From Siphonodentalium dalli (Eukaryota > Mollusca > Scaphopoda > Gadilida > Siphonodentaliidae): a stretch of DNA of 64,000 bases. Location: assembly GCA_032622095.1 (NCBI GenBank), contig CP136063.1:27654987-27718986 (forward strand). Direction: 5' to 3'. The notes beneath the pieces were generated by a model. That model was not told where the DNA came from. It saw only the letters and a list, made by a program, of their open reading frames with translations, and did not search any database. The position numbers and the translations under genes were made by a program. Each line of letters starts with the position of its first letter. Positions within the stretch are counted from its first letter, which is position 1. This document shows positions 37,721 to 49,593 of the stretch, one piece after another.

Positions 37721-37999
37721 TACAAAGAGTTAATCCACCTTTAAGCGACTAGACACAGGACACTTAGTTAATGCCAAAAGGCATGCCACGTATCTTCCGT
37801 TTTCAAATCAAGTAAGAAACTGTTGTGAATGAAGACATAAATATGATCGGATTGTTTTATTTTCCATCCATCATTTACTGTGAACTTTCTGACTTCGTAA
37901 TTTATTTTACTGATATTGTCATCAATTGTATTACAATACATATAGCTGCAAAAAAATATATGCAAGGAAATAATTATGAGTTACTGTCATACCCTGTTA

Positions 38000-39546
38000 T
38001 TTTCTTGCTGCAAAGTTGCCACCCATGGAAACAGCCATAGTTCACCCTCTTCTCGAGAAATCCGGTGCTGACCTTGTTTTAAAGAACTTCCGACCCGTCA
38101 GCAACCTATCCTTCATTTCTAAATTGTGTGAAAAGGCAGTGATAGACCAACTCATTCGGCGGCACAGCGAACAACATGCATCTCTTCCAATAAACACTTC
38201 TGCTTTTCACCAACACCATTCAACTGAAACCGCGCTGCTTAGAGTCCAAAATGATATTCTCTGCAGCATGGAAACAAGAAAGGTCACTCTGCTTGTGCTA
38301 CTAGATTTTAGCGCTGCTTTCGACACCGGCCGCCATGATATTCTTCTAGATACTCTACAATCTGACTTTGGTGTTCGCGGCACTGCAGCTATATGGTTGA
38401 AATCTTACCTCGCGAACCGATCACAGCAAATATCCATTAATGGCTCAACGTCTACAAATTTCACCATCGAGTGCGGAGTTCCACAAGGAAGTTGTCTTGG
38501 ACCCGTGCTGTTCTTATTCTACATTTCGAAATTATTCTCAGTTGTTGAAAGTCACCTCCCCGATGTTCACGGCTATGCAGATGATACCCAAATCTACTTT
38601 TCATTTCGACCGACAGAGAGAGGCGAAACTAAAGCACATCAAATAGTGGAGAACTGTATTGTGGACATTATATCGTGGATGATTACCAATCGACGCATGA
38701 TAAATGACGATAAGACTGAATTCATAATCATTGGTTCTCGACAACAACTTCAGAAAGTGAATATCAGGTCAATTCATGTGGGAGACGCCGACATACCAAC
38801 AAAGGACACTGTTCGCAACATGGGATCGTATTTTGACACAAACATGACAATGGACAACCATATCTCTAATATGTGTAAAAAGGCGTTCAGAGGTTTATAC
38901 AAAATCCGACAAATTAGACAATACCTCGATGTAGACTCAACTAAGACATTGGTCCATGCTTTTGTCTCGTCACACTTAGATTACTGTAATTCTGTACTGT
39001 ATGCACCACCGGATTACCAGTGTGATCGCCTGCAAAAAGTGCTATATACTGTGGCGCGAACTGTGTCACACACTCCTCGGCATGAACATGTAACTCCAGT
39101 TCTCAAGCAATTACACTGGCTGCCAGTGGAGTATCGAATCATGCTCAAAATTATTTTGCTTGTATTCAAATCTCGTAATAACATGTCACCATTGTATATA
39201 CAGGATATGATCAAAGACAGAAATGTGTGTACATATGAATTACGATCTGATAGTAGTACATTCCTTTCAACAAACAGAAAACGTTTGGCGATAGGGCATT
39301 TTCATTTGCAGGTCCACATCTATGGAATAGCATTCCACCTCACTTGAAAATATTCACTGATTTAAATAAGTTTAAGACCGGCCTCAAAACATATCTCTTT
39401 GATGTAGCATTTAATTCCTAGATATATGTGCATGTACATGTATTATGCTGATTAGGCAATGAGCTCGATGTAACGTAAAGCGCCGTTGAATATGTACTCA
39501 TAATATTGAGCGATATACAAATTAAGTATTGTATTGTATTGTATTG
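38000..39546 (+). mobile_element. 5'-truncated CR1/L2-like non-LTR retrotransposon
   Basis: The element begins within the reverse transcriptase, where protein similarity starts near 38016, and ends in a short microsatellite tail of four TATTG units (39527-39546), typical of this group in place of poly(A). The endonuclease and any ORF1 are missing, as expected of 5' truncation during reverse transcription. I found no target duplication. Confidence 0.85.
38016..39420 (+). pseudogene. CR1/L2-like ORF2, reverse transcriptase and C-terminal domain
   Basis: One frame runs for about 430 codons. In order it contains LKNFRPVSNLSFISKLCEK (RT motif 1), HHSTETALLRVQNDIL, VLLDFSAAFDT (motif A, catalytic Asp), GVPQGSCLGPVLFLFYI (motif B), HGYADDTQIYF (motif C with both catalytic Asp), and a thumb/C-terminal part with SHLDYCNSVLYAPP and HEHVTPVLKQLHWLPVEYRI. 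Near 39290 a frameshift breaks the end: AFSFAGPHLWNSIPPHL, expected for the family, continues in another frame to a TAG at 39418-39420. All catalytic residues survive, but the frame has no native start and has the terminal frameshift. The insertion therefore looks fairly young. Confidence 0.9.
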
Positions 39547-39549
39547 AGA

Positions 39550-42329
39550 CCCCGTATGAAGTTTTCTTGCGTTGTGGATTTGGCTCTGTTCGTGGGGCTG
39601 TGGTGTATATTGCGTTACCAAATATGCAAAGTGCATGCGGGGACATAGGACTTAGCTGGGTCAATATTTTTGTCCCGAAGCTATTGTAGATCGGTTGATT
39701 GGCCGTGATACGGGAACAATAAACAATAAAGAGTCCTTATAGGTATTGATAACTTTATATTTGTATAGGTCTCTCTCGATAAGCACAATATATAAGTGAA
39801 TGGACAGAGGTGTTGGAGGTAGCAAGGTTCCCGGATAACTGAAGTCCCCGCTACAGAGAACGGGTAGTTATTCCAATTTATGGTGTACCATGCGTCCAAA
39901 TAAGGTCTGAGATATCATGATACCCTTGGACATGACGTGTGTTATTATAGTGACTACTATAGAATGACACTGGCTTTATCCTCCATGTCTATGTCGCCCA
40001 TGTATTTTGCTTATATATATATATACAATTAATTCTAGCAATTACAATCGCCGGGGAAAGGAAGTTTATACTAGATCCTGGAAACATAACAAACTCTATC
40101 TATTATTCTATATATTTTGATGTACTATCGGACAAACTCGCCTCACTCAAAATTTTCAAGTATTGTAAATTGAAATGTGGTTAAATCCGAGTGTACATAA
40201 GATAGATGAATCTAGGACGTATAATTGCGAGTCGCGAACCTGAACAAAAAATCAACATACACAGACAATCAACATCAAATGAAAATAGAGTTTGTTACAC
40301 ACGGGGAGTCTGCTAAGCAGTATGTCACTAGGTCACTGGAGCATCATCGAATAGTTATTTATCCAAGTGGCTGAGATTGAAGTCCGGCAGGTGAATCTAA
40401 CGTGAGATCAATGTCCAATGCAGAATCTGCAAACGAGTCTATCCATGGCCGGGCAATCAAAACTGCATGTAACGTTCGAGTGTGCGAAGTAAAGAAATCT
40501 CACATGAAATGCAGTTACTATTGACCGCATCAATCAAGGAAGATAAATGTTACTGTCCGTGCAGTGTGAGTAAACGATATACACTCCAGCTGGCAAGTCA
40601 GCGTCCATCGTCCAGGTGTACACAGCAGGTCAACGTTCTTAATGATAGAACGGTACAACAAGTTGAATATGCAAATGTTTGTGGTATAGGAATATTGTCA
40701 ACAACGGCATCTAAGATAGTTGGTACCTGGTCGCTGGTAGCAAGAAACGTTGAAGCAATGACGTAACGTGTAATGAGCGATGCAAATGTATCATCATTCT
40801 GCAGTTGCAATCAAATGTAGCAACATCAACACCAGCGATACTCGGAAACGACCCGGTAGCATATGCGTTATTCAGGTAATAATCTAAGGAGCTATGTCTG
40901 TGGCAGTGGTGATATGACGACTGTGTATGAGACGTCGAACGAGGAAACTCAGCAACGAGTATTCATTTTGGACAGTCGGTTGAATAGATATGTCCGATAA
41001 GATCGTGAGGACAGCGTCATGAACGATCAATGATGAAAGGCAGTGTCGCTAGATGTGGTTGCAAAACCAATTTCTGGTCAGGTCTGCGTGTCTAGTATGT
41101 CAGCACGGTGCATATTGGAATTTGAATGGTCTATCCCGTGCGACGTCATTAGATTGACTTTCAGTAACAGCCATTTATCGTGTTTGGCGAAACCAAAGAG
41201 TTCGACGTAAATGACGCGAAATCTGAATAATGTGTTTGTGACAAGGACACAATAAACCCACGTTAGCTAATAAGCATCTGGAACCAAGACATGCCAAAAT
41301 TGCATTGTCAGAGATTTGAACGTGTTCGTAGAGCATTTTTGTAATAGGTAAAGAAAATGGTCATGCAATAAATGAGGGACATGCACATTAGGAAGGTTGG
41401 GTATATGATCAATAACATGTGACCCTATGATTTAAAAACAATTATGTCTTGAATCCTGACATTAAGGGAACGCTATACATATCACCCTAGATTTCCCTAA
41501 AGTGGAATTTGAGATGAAGACAATTACTGTGTCAAAACCAAACATCCCTGTTGCGACTACATGTATAATGAAACAACCATGTATTTATTTGTTGTGAAAT
41601 TACTGTTAAAAATCTGGTCAATATCGTCCACCATTCCAGTAAAATTAGAACCAATGTATGATTTCGATTTCGTTAGAATGATCACAGCTATTTATGAACA
41701 ATCACGTGATAATGAAATACCACATAAATAGTATTATTTGTGTGTTTGGTATATACCATCTACGACCATTCTGATTTAATTATTCTTAGCATTCCATTAC
41801 CAACATCAGGGTGTCCCTGCACATCACTAGTCAAACCAGGAAAACGAGGGTTTGCACACAGCTCGATCTCCGCTATACCTATTCATTATATCTGGGCAAT
41901 GCTTTGTCTGCGGACAAATTGGATGCTAACAATGCATGATTAATAATGATTAATGACAAACGATTCCGATCATTACAGATACGGTTGATTGGTGTACTGT
42001 ATGTATAGGCAGTTGGAACCTCATCGGTGCTTACCTATATGGTAATCCACATAACACGCATTATCTGATTTGGGAGTCTCTGCATACCACATGTTGTTCA
42101 GTACCAGTGTACAAGATTAACAGCTAAACGGGATATACATAGACCCGTTGACAAGACATATAAATAAAATTGAACCTCATGCTTTATGTACAAAAAATTT
42201 GGCATTTGTTGCCGGCACTTTATGTAACCGTGCGGTGGCAAAAGGTCGGATACATTTAAGTTATACACGTGGAGACTACGAATATCAAGACTATGATTTA
42301 AATCATGTATGTGTTATATAGTTCTTTGT
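39550..42329. other. Unassigned sequence
   Basis: No gene or known element can be supported. Open frames reach 94 codons (40482-40766) without motifs. The right part could belong to the same decayed element as the antisense integrase relic that begins at 42330, but no LTR was identified. Confidence 0.4.
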
Positions 42330-42935
42330 TTATCAGTGCTATTCCTTTGGTATACGGAAGTTTAACGTTCAGGATTGTGTTATGCGTTGTTTGTTATATC
42401 CTATCAATAGGATGTATATTTAGTTCCTTGCAAACTTGATTCATATGTCCATTTTTAAACCCCATCCCATTATCTTAAATCAGGATTAAACAACATGAAT
42501 GTCGGCTTGTGACCTCATCTAAAAACGTCATCACGACAGTCTCGGCCCGCTTGTCGGGTATCGCAAACGCCTCGACATTTTTAGTCAGACAACAAATAAA
42601 AGTTAAAATATATTTGTTATTGGACATTGTTGTTTCAAACAGTCCTTGTATATTGGTGCTTATGGTCGCAAAAAGAAAAAGGAGGTCGATCCATTCCTTG
42701 TATTGGAGCTTTCTGTTGTGATAAATTCCTCACTTTACAAATCATACAAGCGTGAAAAATAATTATGTATATCTTTATACATATATGGCCAATAATATTT
42801 AAGTTTTGTTGTTGCAAAAGTCTTAACTGTGGAAAAATGTCCTGCTAGATTCATGATATTGTTTGAGTACAGCTTGTCGAATACTGACGGGAATAAATAA
42901 ACGTATATCCGGATCTTCTTCGTGATTACTGATGA
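42330..42935 (-). pseudogene. Antisense Ty3/gypsy-type integrase relic
   Basis: Read on the minus strand from 42935: EDPDIRLFIPVSIRQAVLKQ; then, after a frame break, GHFSTVKTFATTKLKYYWP and YMYKDIHNYFSRLYDL (the zinc-binding N-terminal domain region, about 42850-42740; the Cys pair is lost to a stop); then the catalytic core NKYILTFICCLTK, VEAFAIPDKRAETVVMTFLD (about 42610-42520), and DNGMGFKNGHMNQVCKELNI (about 42475-42415). The first core Asp is not apparent. Several stops and frame changes show it is dead. The relic ends about 40 bases from the start of satellite array 2. Confidence 0.75.
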
Positions 42936-42974
42936 AGTAAGGACATCTTTTATGACGATATATATATATGTGTG

Positions 42975-44268
42975 GATTATCTGTTCTGGAGACCATAATT
43001 AAACAGCGATATGTATCCTGGAGTTCTCATGACGGGCAATGATTATCTGTTCTGGAGATCATTATTAAAAAGCGATATGTAACCTGGATTTCGCATGACG
43101 GAAAATGATTAACTGTTCGGGAGACCATAATTAAACAGCGATATGTATCCTGGAGTTATCATGACGGGCAATGATTATCTGCTCTGGAGACCATCATTAA
43201 GCAGCGATATGTATCCTGGAGTTTTCATGACGGGCAACTATTTTCTGTTCTGGAGGCCATAATTAAACATCGATGTCTAACCTGGAGTTCTCATGGCGCG
43301 AAATGATTATCTGTTCTGGAGATCATAATTAAACATCGATATATATCCTGGAGTTTTCATGATGGGCAATGATTATCTGTTATGGAGATCATAATTAACC
43401 AGTGATATGTATCCTAGAGTTCTCATGACGGGCAATGATTATCTGTTCTGGAGACCATAACTAAACATCGATATTTATCCTGGAGTTCTCATGGTGGGCA
43501 GTGATTATCTGTTCTGGAGATCATAATTAAACATCGCTATGTATCCTGGAGTTGTCACGACGGGCAATGGTTATCTGTTCTGGAGATCATAATTAAACAT
43601 CGATATTTAACCTGTAATTCTCATGACGGGCAATCATTATCTGTTTTGGAGATCATACTTAAACAGCGATATTTAACCTGTAATTCTCATGACGGGCAAT
43701 CATTATCTGTTTTGGAGATCACAATTAAACAGCAATATGTTTCCTGGAGTTATCATGGCGGACAATGGTTATCTGTTCTGGAGACCATCATTAAAGATCG
43801 ATATGTATCCTGGAGTTGTCACGACGGGCAATGATTATCTGTTCTGGAGATCATAATTAAACATCGATATGTATACTGGAGTTGTCACGACGGGCAATAT
43901 TTATCTGTTCTGGAGATCATAAGTAGACATCGATATTTATCCTGAAGATCTCCAGAGCAAAGATTATCTGTTCTGGAGATCATACTTAAACAGCGATATT
44001 TAACTTGTAATTCTCATGACGGGCAATCATTATCTGGAGCTCTCATGGTGGGCAATGATTATCTGTTCTGGACACCATCATTAAAGATCGATATGTATCC
44101 TGGAGTTATCACGACGGGCAATGGTTATCTGTTCTAGAGATCATAATTAAACATCGATATGTATCCTGGAGCTCTCATGACGGGCAATGATTATGTGTTC
44201 TGGAGACCATAATTAAACCGCGATATGTATCCTGGAGTTCTCATGGTGGGCAATGCTTATCTGTTCTG
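42975..44268. repeat. 66-bp satellite array 2, left part
   Basis: This is the same 66-bp unit as array 1, but mostly the variant with CGATATGTATCCTGGAG and GACGGGCAATG. Units are more divergent than in the right part at 50-51.8 kb. The array is interrupted at 44268 by the KDZ-like element and resumes in phase at 48785 (GTTCTGGAGACCATCATTAA). Confidence 0.95.
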
Positions 44269-44653
44269 TGAGGTATGTAATTTGGTGAGATAATCACATA
44301 AGAGCTTCGCGCGGATTGGTTAACGGCTTGCACCAATGAGCTCTTAGTTATTCATGACGCTCATAAATGACAGACTGACACAATAGAGCTTTACGCGGAT
44401 TGGTCGACAGTTGGCACGCCATAACCCCAGAGCGCCCAGGGTGGGAATTGACACAATGGAGTCTGTCACGGCAAACTACGCCCATACGTGAACGCTCAGA
44501 TTGTCATAGGCGACACGCGCCGTTTGAAATTACTGTCCGAAAAGGGGTCTTATAATAAATGCATAATAAGAATTCAAAGAAATACAAACAAATTTATTTC
44601 ACATAATTATTTAAACATTAAGACATCATACGTGATACACAATAAATGTCACA

Positions 44654-45872
44654 ATGTCGTGTTCTGAAACGCTCACTTCCAGTTCATCTAACTGTTCTAT
44701 ACAACTAGACAATTCTATGTCGAAATCAGCAGTCGACGTTTTCTTTGGAGTCGACGTTGATCGGACAGCGAATGTTTCTGGGACGTCACTGGGTGACTGT
44801 GTGTTGACGTCGCTGTCTTCGCGGTAAGTTCAACTCGTATGAATCCGGATTACTGCCATTTCCTACCAGACTTGTTCCGTCTGATCCAGGAAACACCACG
44901 TGTGAGCACAACAACCGTTTTCATTCTGAGGACCCGTCGCAAACAAGTGGATTCTTTGTTCGGCCAAGATACACAAAAAACATGTTGTTATGGGCGATGC
45001 TTGTGTATACTTCAGGCCATCAGTTGGGAGTTGTGAGTGTAAATATATGTATGATGGTCAGTGTGATTTGTTATTAAATCTTGATAACAAGCACATGGTA
45101 TACTATGGATGGTTATATAATATTCTCCATTACAGTTTTCAGACTCGATATCCGCTCGCAGCTGGCCATCGTTCATCGAAGCAGACAATGACAACTTGCG
45201 GTGGGTCTGGAATAACGGACTATAATATTCTACGGAGATCATACAATGCCTTTATTAGACTTCTTGATGTGGATTACTATGATGCATTCTCGTGTGAATT
45301 ATGTGGTCCTGATGTCGATTGTGTGATCATGGATGCTGTGATGATGGGTTGTCGTCGTGATTTAGTTACCGCATTTAGCCAGGAGGTTGAAACTTCTTCG
45401 ATGCCAGTCATTAAGGGCAGTTCTCGGAACGATAGAATTTTGGTTACACGTGCCAAGGCTCGACGTCTGCTTTCAAAATATACGTGCCTGGAGCGTGGAC
45501 GTTATTCGAAAAAAGTTAGTGAAATGACATCGGCTGATCTTGTGGAAGCCCAACATGTGCCATACTTCAGTTCGGAGGCGATGAACGCATTCGATCGTTA
45601 TTGCGTAATGTAATCGACGGAAATTTTAATCTTACAGATCCATCTAACCAGCAAGATTTAGGTTTCACAATGAAGACATGCCCTTTGTTAAAAGACATTC
45701 TGAAGAGTACGATATGCAGACGTATAAAAGTGACACTATAATAAGAGATACAAACAGCCAAGTAGTAGAACAGGCAAATAGTGGGCTCCGCCGAATACAA
45801 ACTCAACTAACGTATATGGCACGCAGCAGTTTTCCTTGCCATCAGGAACACGGAGAAGGCAGTCAGAAATAA
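44654..45872 (+). pseudogene. KDZ/HMGXB3-like transposase gene, spliced and frameshifted
   Basis: The apparent first exon, 44654-44823, begins MSCSETLTSSSS and is Ser/Thr-rich. It is followed by GTAAGT and a possible 46-bp intron to CTACCAG (44869). The second exon, 44870-45032, contains FFVRPRYTKNMLLWAMLVY and ends at GTGAGT. An intron of 103 bp, 45033-45135, ends in CATTACAG. The third part reads FSDSISARSWPSF, then shifts frame into YNILRRSYNAFIRLLDVD, FSCELCGPDVDCVIMDAVMM (a Cys-x2-Cys-Gly and Asp pattern like KDZ proteins) and on to 45590. Two further frame changes lead through NVIDGNFNLTDPSNQQ to DTNSQVVEQANSGLRRIQTQ and a stop at 45870, overlapping AATAAA. Assignment to KDZ rests on motif resemblance only. 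Confidence 0.6.
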
Positions 45873-45877
45873 ATAAA
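45868..45877 (+). promoter_or_regulatory. Candidate polyadenylation signal
   Basis: AATAAATAAA overlaps the final stop of the transposase-like gene. Its position at the end of the last coding segment supports the strand and end of that gene. Confidence 0.45.
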
Positions 45878-46144
45878 ACTTTTTGTTTTTGTTATTTGTA
45901 TATTTTATTTAAATATAAAATGTTTTCATACATATATATGTAGTTTGTTTGTCAATACACATTACACCACTAATTTGGAACTAGATATAATGTGAGCGCT
46001 GAATGGTCATGTTGTCACTAATGAGATTTGCGCGGTGTGGTGACATAATTACACATATAATGGGTAACGCGGATTAGCAACAATGTATCACATTTCCGCT
46101 TAAAAGCTAAGCTCTATTGTGTAATGTGTTTCCGGCGGTGTAGA

Positions 46145-46405
46145 TACGTTTGTCGTGGCCGTAGTATAAGCCATCGAACAATTATCTCCTACAAACCTAA
46201 CTAACACTCATTGTATACCGGCATTCGCCAAAAATTGATAACATGTACACCATTATATATTGACTAACACCAAAATCAAAACATAGGATATCGGGCTCAC
46301 GCCCTAGATGGCTCCTTGGGCGCTGATGGATGTCCTCGGGTGGCAATATACGCTTGTCGTGCCGTAGTATAAGCCGTCGAACAATTATCTCCTCCAAAAT
46401 CAACT
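46145..46405. repeat. Direct repeat pair, about 60 bp each
   Basis: CGTTTGTCGTGGCCGTAGTA, followed by TAAGCCATCGAACAATTATC (46150-46203), recurs at 46350-46405 with few changes, about 200 bases apart. It lies in the non-coding middle of the KDZ-like element, left of the nested Helitron. Confidence 0.8.
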
Positions 46406-46536
46406 AACACTACTAAATTGACAACACTTCCTTTACAGAAATTGTGTATATATATTCAATATTTTTACAAAATATATTAAAAACAACCCAAAAAAAATCA
46501 CAAAAACCAAAAAAATATTCACTGTATATATATATA

Positions 46537-47311
46537 CTAGAAGATGACCCGACTTCGTCCGGGCTTTGACCTTGAATTGACCATTTTGAGGTGAGGTCAA
46601 ACACCAACACCCCAAAAATGATGGAAATCGGCCCAGCGGATACCGGGAAATTGGCCCAGCGGATACCGGGAAATCGGCCCAGCGGATACCGATTATATAC
46701 CCTATGCATCAAATTTCGTCCGTAAAAATCCGCCAGTTTAACCCGATTTGATTTCCACTCAAGTATATAAACGCGCCTCATATACACACGCTCATTAATT
46801 ATCAAGTTTCAACGTAAAGATAAATTACCATCGGTACCCGATATATCACCAAGACGTCTGAAACAGTCAAATGCATCGGCCGGTTAAGCGTTAACGTGAT
46901 CTAACGTTATGACATCTAACGACGTCATAGAAGTTACGCATTGTTTTTATCCTGATGGAAGATAGTACAACTTCTTCTTGATAATTGAGACATATAACTA
47001 AAACGGATACATACGCATTATATATCGTTGGAAAGATGAAACACGAAAGATTCTCACAGTGTCATTATTATGACTGGCATTTTATTATTCGCGCTGTTTC
47101 GAATCGATTTGTAAGCACCGAACTCAAATGAAAGTCCCGTAACACAGCGTAAAAACAGATTTTACCTCGGCACGTGAAAAGTTGACCTCGGAACTGAAAA
47201 TTAATATGCCTATGTCACTTCCCGACCGATAGTACCCTCACATACGAAGTTTAATCGAAATCGAGTCGGTCGTTTTCGAGTTCATCGCGAACACACACAC
47301 AGACACACCAC

Positions 47312-47342
<31 letters not shown>

Positions 47343-47363
47343 TCTTCCAAAATATATAATAGA
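46537..47363 (-). mobile_element. Non-autonomous Helitron, copy 1, nested in the KDZ-like element
   Basis: On the minus strand it starts TCTATTATATATTTTGG just inside an A/T junction and ends CTTCTAG followed by T. It has the hairpin CCCGGAC-GAA-GTCGGG about 10 bases before the CTAG. A GT-rich microsatellite ((AC)n on plus, about 47288-47340) follows its 5' end. The body aligns with copy 2 at 53826-54744, including three tandem copies here of CCCAGCGGATACCGGGAAAT-like units. It encodes no Rep/helicase; short open frames are not conserved between copies. Confidence 0.8.
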
Positions 47364-48220
47364 TACATCCACATATACCATTGTCTACCATCTTACATAT
47401 ACAACCAATAAACTACAACAAGAACATGAAGCTGATTTCACTTACGCCCGCGCCCTGGGAACCCATTCAAACTGGGGGAAAACGCAATCATTTCTATAAC
47501 AGGCACTGCCCGCCACCAATATAATTACAAATTCACTTTCAGAAGCTAGCGCTCATGTCATACACATTCCACTCACCTAACAACATCAACCAAGCGGGAT
47601 CCGGCTTGAAAACCGACCCAGCACTAGCTTGGGGTGGGGCGCAGGAACTACAGACCATAAGTGGTCATAGCTCTCAACGAGTTAGGAACGACATATACCA
47701 AAATATGTTCGTCCCGCTTGCCGCTCTGACATTTCTTCGGGAGTAGGACGGCTCACGGCTCAAGAACACACTGACATGAACTAAATGTATACATAATTTT
47801 AACAAAATAAAGAAATTACCAAAAAAAAATATATAACCAAAACATAATATATTGAATGTAATCATGTAATCATATATATCTCTGTACAAAACCATTCACA
47901 TTGTCAACAATTAAAGTCTATCTTGTACATAATCTTTAGATTTACTTCACTTATCGGAACCCAATTAACTCTGCACATAAAATTGTCAGAGTTTTCACCT
48001 ACGCCCGTGCTATGTGATGTAGGGCGGCCCATCCAGAAACAACGAAATAAACAAAACATACTGTCTCTGCGCATTTGGCTATAGCAGAATAACGGTATGA
48101 TGGCGCATTGAATCACATTGAATCACACGCTCTGCCTTGTGGTTGTTTTTTTAAACAACTAACAAACTAACACGATTTTAAAATTATAACACGGGCCCCG
48201 CTCATTTTTCAGCGCACCAG
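47364..48220. other. Interior of the KDZ-like element, no gene recognised
   Basis: Here the element continues to the right of the nested Helitron. No protein motif is visible. A (TA/CA)-rich start and scattered short open frames only. Confidence 0.4.
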
Positions 48221-48637
48221 ATGACACGCTCAGCTCAACCATATATTAAAGGGACCCACCGGGTCACTCCTCACACCCCATGTTCCCCAAATAATCCATC
48301 CATTCAATTCAATCAAAGAGACAACATTAATTCAATTGTGTCCGCTTTTGCCGTGTTCAGACATGACTATTTTCTGTGTGCCATATCTCCAACAACAACA
48401 AACCGTGGGGTGAAGGAGAAGATCACTCGATCTTTTCGACCATCCCGGGCGCTTCGCGCCCATCTACTCACTTTATATTATAATGTGTTTCCCAACGCGC
48501 GCAACGTTCATTTGTGTCAGAGCGACCCCATCGTGTTGACGTGCGCGCCTGAAAGTGAAAGCATATCACATTTCCCTTCATGTCCAGAGGCGGTCGTAAT
48601 TAAAGACAGTCGCGCTCATTTAGTAAAATCCCTATAG
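48221..48637 (+). CDS. Hypothetical 138-codon ORF in the KDZ-like element
   Basis: This ATG-initiated frame of 138 residues begins MTRSAQPYIKG and ends RAHLVKSL. The local GC content is higher than in the surroundings. There is no transmembrane segment, signal peptide or known motif, and the Ser/Pro/Arg-rich composition gives no hint of function. A coding role is plausible only because it lies between the two terminal repeats of a transposon. It could equally be a chance frame in GC-richer DNA. Confidence 0.25.
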   Translation: MTRSAQPYIKGTHRVTPHTPCSPNNPSIQFNQRDNINSIVSAFAVFRHDYFLCAISPTTTNRGVKEKITRSFRPSRALRAHLLTLYYNVFPNARNVHLCQSDPIVLTCAPESESISHFPSCPEAVVIKDSRAHLVKSL

Positions 48638-48784
48638 CAATTTGAGCGTGTATAAACAATAAGGCTCAATGGTGTCTTATTCTCACCCCGGAGCGGCTTC
48701 ATGTAGAACAAAGCTCCTTTGTGGAAGCTATTTACCACTCCGCGTGAAGCTCATTGGTGATAATCGTGCCAAATTACATATATG

Positions 48785-49593
48785 GTTCTGGAGACCATCA
48801 TTAAAGATCAATATGTCTCCTGGAGTTCTCATGGTGGGCAATGATTATCTGTTCTGGAGATCATAATTAAACATCGATATGTATCCTGGAGTTGTCACGA
48901 CGGGCAATGCTTATCTGTTCTGGAGATCATAATTAAACAATGATATGTATCCTGGAGTTCACATTACGGCTAATGATTATCTGTTCTGGAGACCATAATT
49001 AAACATTGATATGTATCCTGGAGTTCACATTACGGCTAATGATTATCTGTTCTGGAGACCATAATTAAACATTGATATGTATCCTGGAGTTCACATTACG
49101 GCTAATGATTATCTGTTCTGGAGATCATAATTAAACATTGATATGTATCCTGGAGTTCACATTACGGCTAATGATTATCTGTTCTGGAGACCATAATTAA
49201 ACATTGATATGTATCCTGGAGTTCACATTACGGCTAATGATTATCTGTTCTGGAGATCATAATTAAACATCGATATGTATCCTGGAGTTGTCACGACGGG
49301 CAATGCTTATCTGTTCTGGAGATCATAATTAAACATCGATATGTATCCTGAAGATCTCCAGAGCAAAGATTATCTGTTCTGGAGATCATACTTAAACAGC
49401 GATATTTAACCTGTAATTCGCATGACGGGCAATCATTATCTGTTTTGGAGATCACAATTAAACAGCAATATGTTTCCTGGAGTTATCATGGCGGACAATG
49501 ATTATCTGTTCTGGAGACCATAACTAAACATCGATATTTATCCTGGAGTTCTCATGGCGGACAATGATTATCGGTTCTGGAGATCATAATTAA
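48785..49593. repeat. 66-bp satellite array 2, middle part
   Basis: The array continues after the KDZ-like element. Five consecutive units at about 48920-49250 carry the variant GTTCACATTACGGCTAATG and are almost identical, indicating recent local amplification. The array ends in CATAATTAAA, where a TTAA-flanked element is inserted. Confidence 0.95.

Larger units (their letters stand above)
44269..48784 (+). mobile_element. KDZ-like DNA transposon with terminal inverted repeats, inserted in the satellite
   Basis: The left end GTATGTAATTTGG (about 44273), then GATAATCACATAAGAGCTTC and GCGCGGATTGGTTAA, is mirrored on the minus strand at the right end: TATGTAATTTGG, ATTATCACCAATGAGCTTC, ACGCGGAGTGGTAAA (48783 down to about 48735). 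The satellite is split as GTTCTG|element|GTTCTG (44263-44268 and 48785-48790). A 6-bp direct repeat is certain; an older 8-bp target duplication with two changes is possible. Subterminal direct copies of the AGAGCTT..GCGGATTGG motif lie near 44305 and 44390. The interior holds a broken transposase-like gene, a nested Helitron and an unassigned open frame. Confidence 0.75.

Noticed and set aside
40482-40766. 94-codon plus-strand frame
   Set aside because: It has no motif, no splice context and no homology within the window; compatible with chance.
44839-45036. 65-codon frame beginning MNPDYCHFLPDLF as the transposase N-terminus
   Set aside because: A different frame of the same stretch joins cleanly by splice sites to the preceding exon and gives a more protein-like sequence (FFVRPRYTKNMLLWAM).
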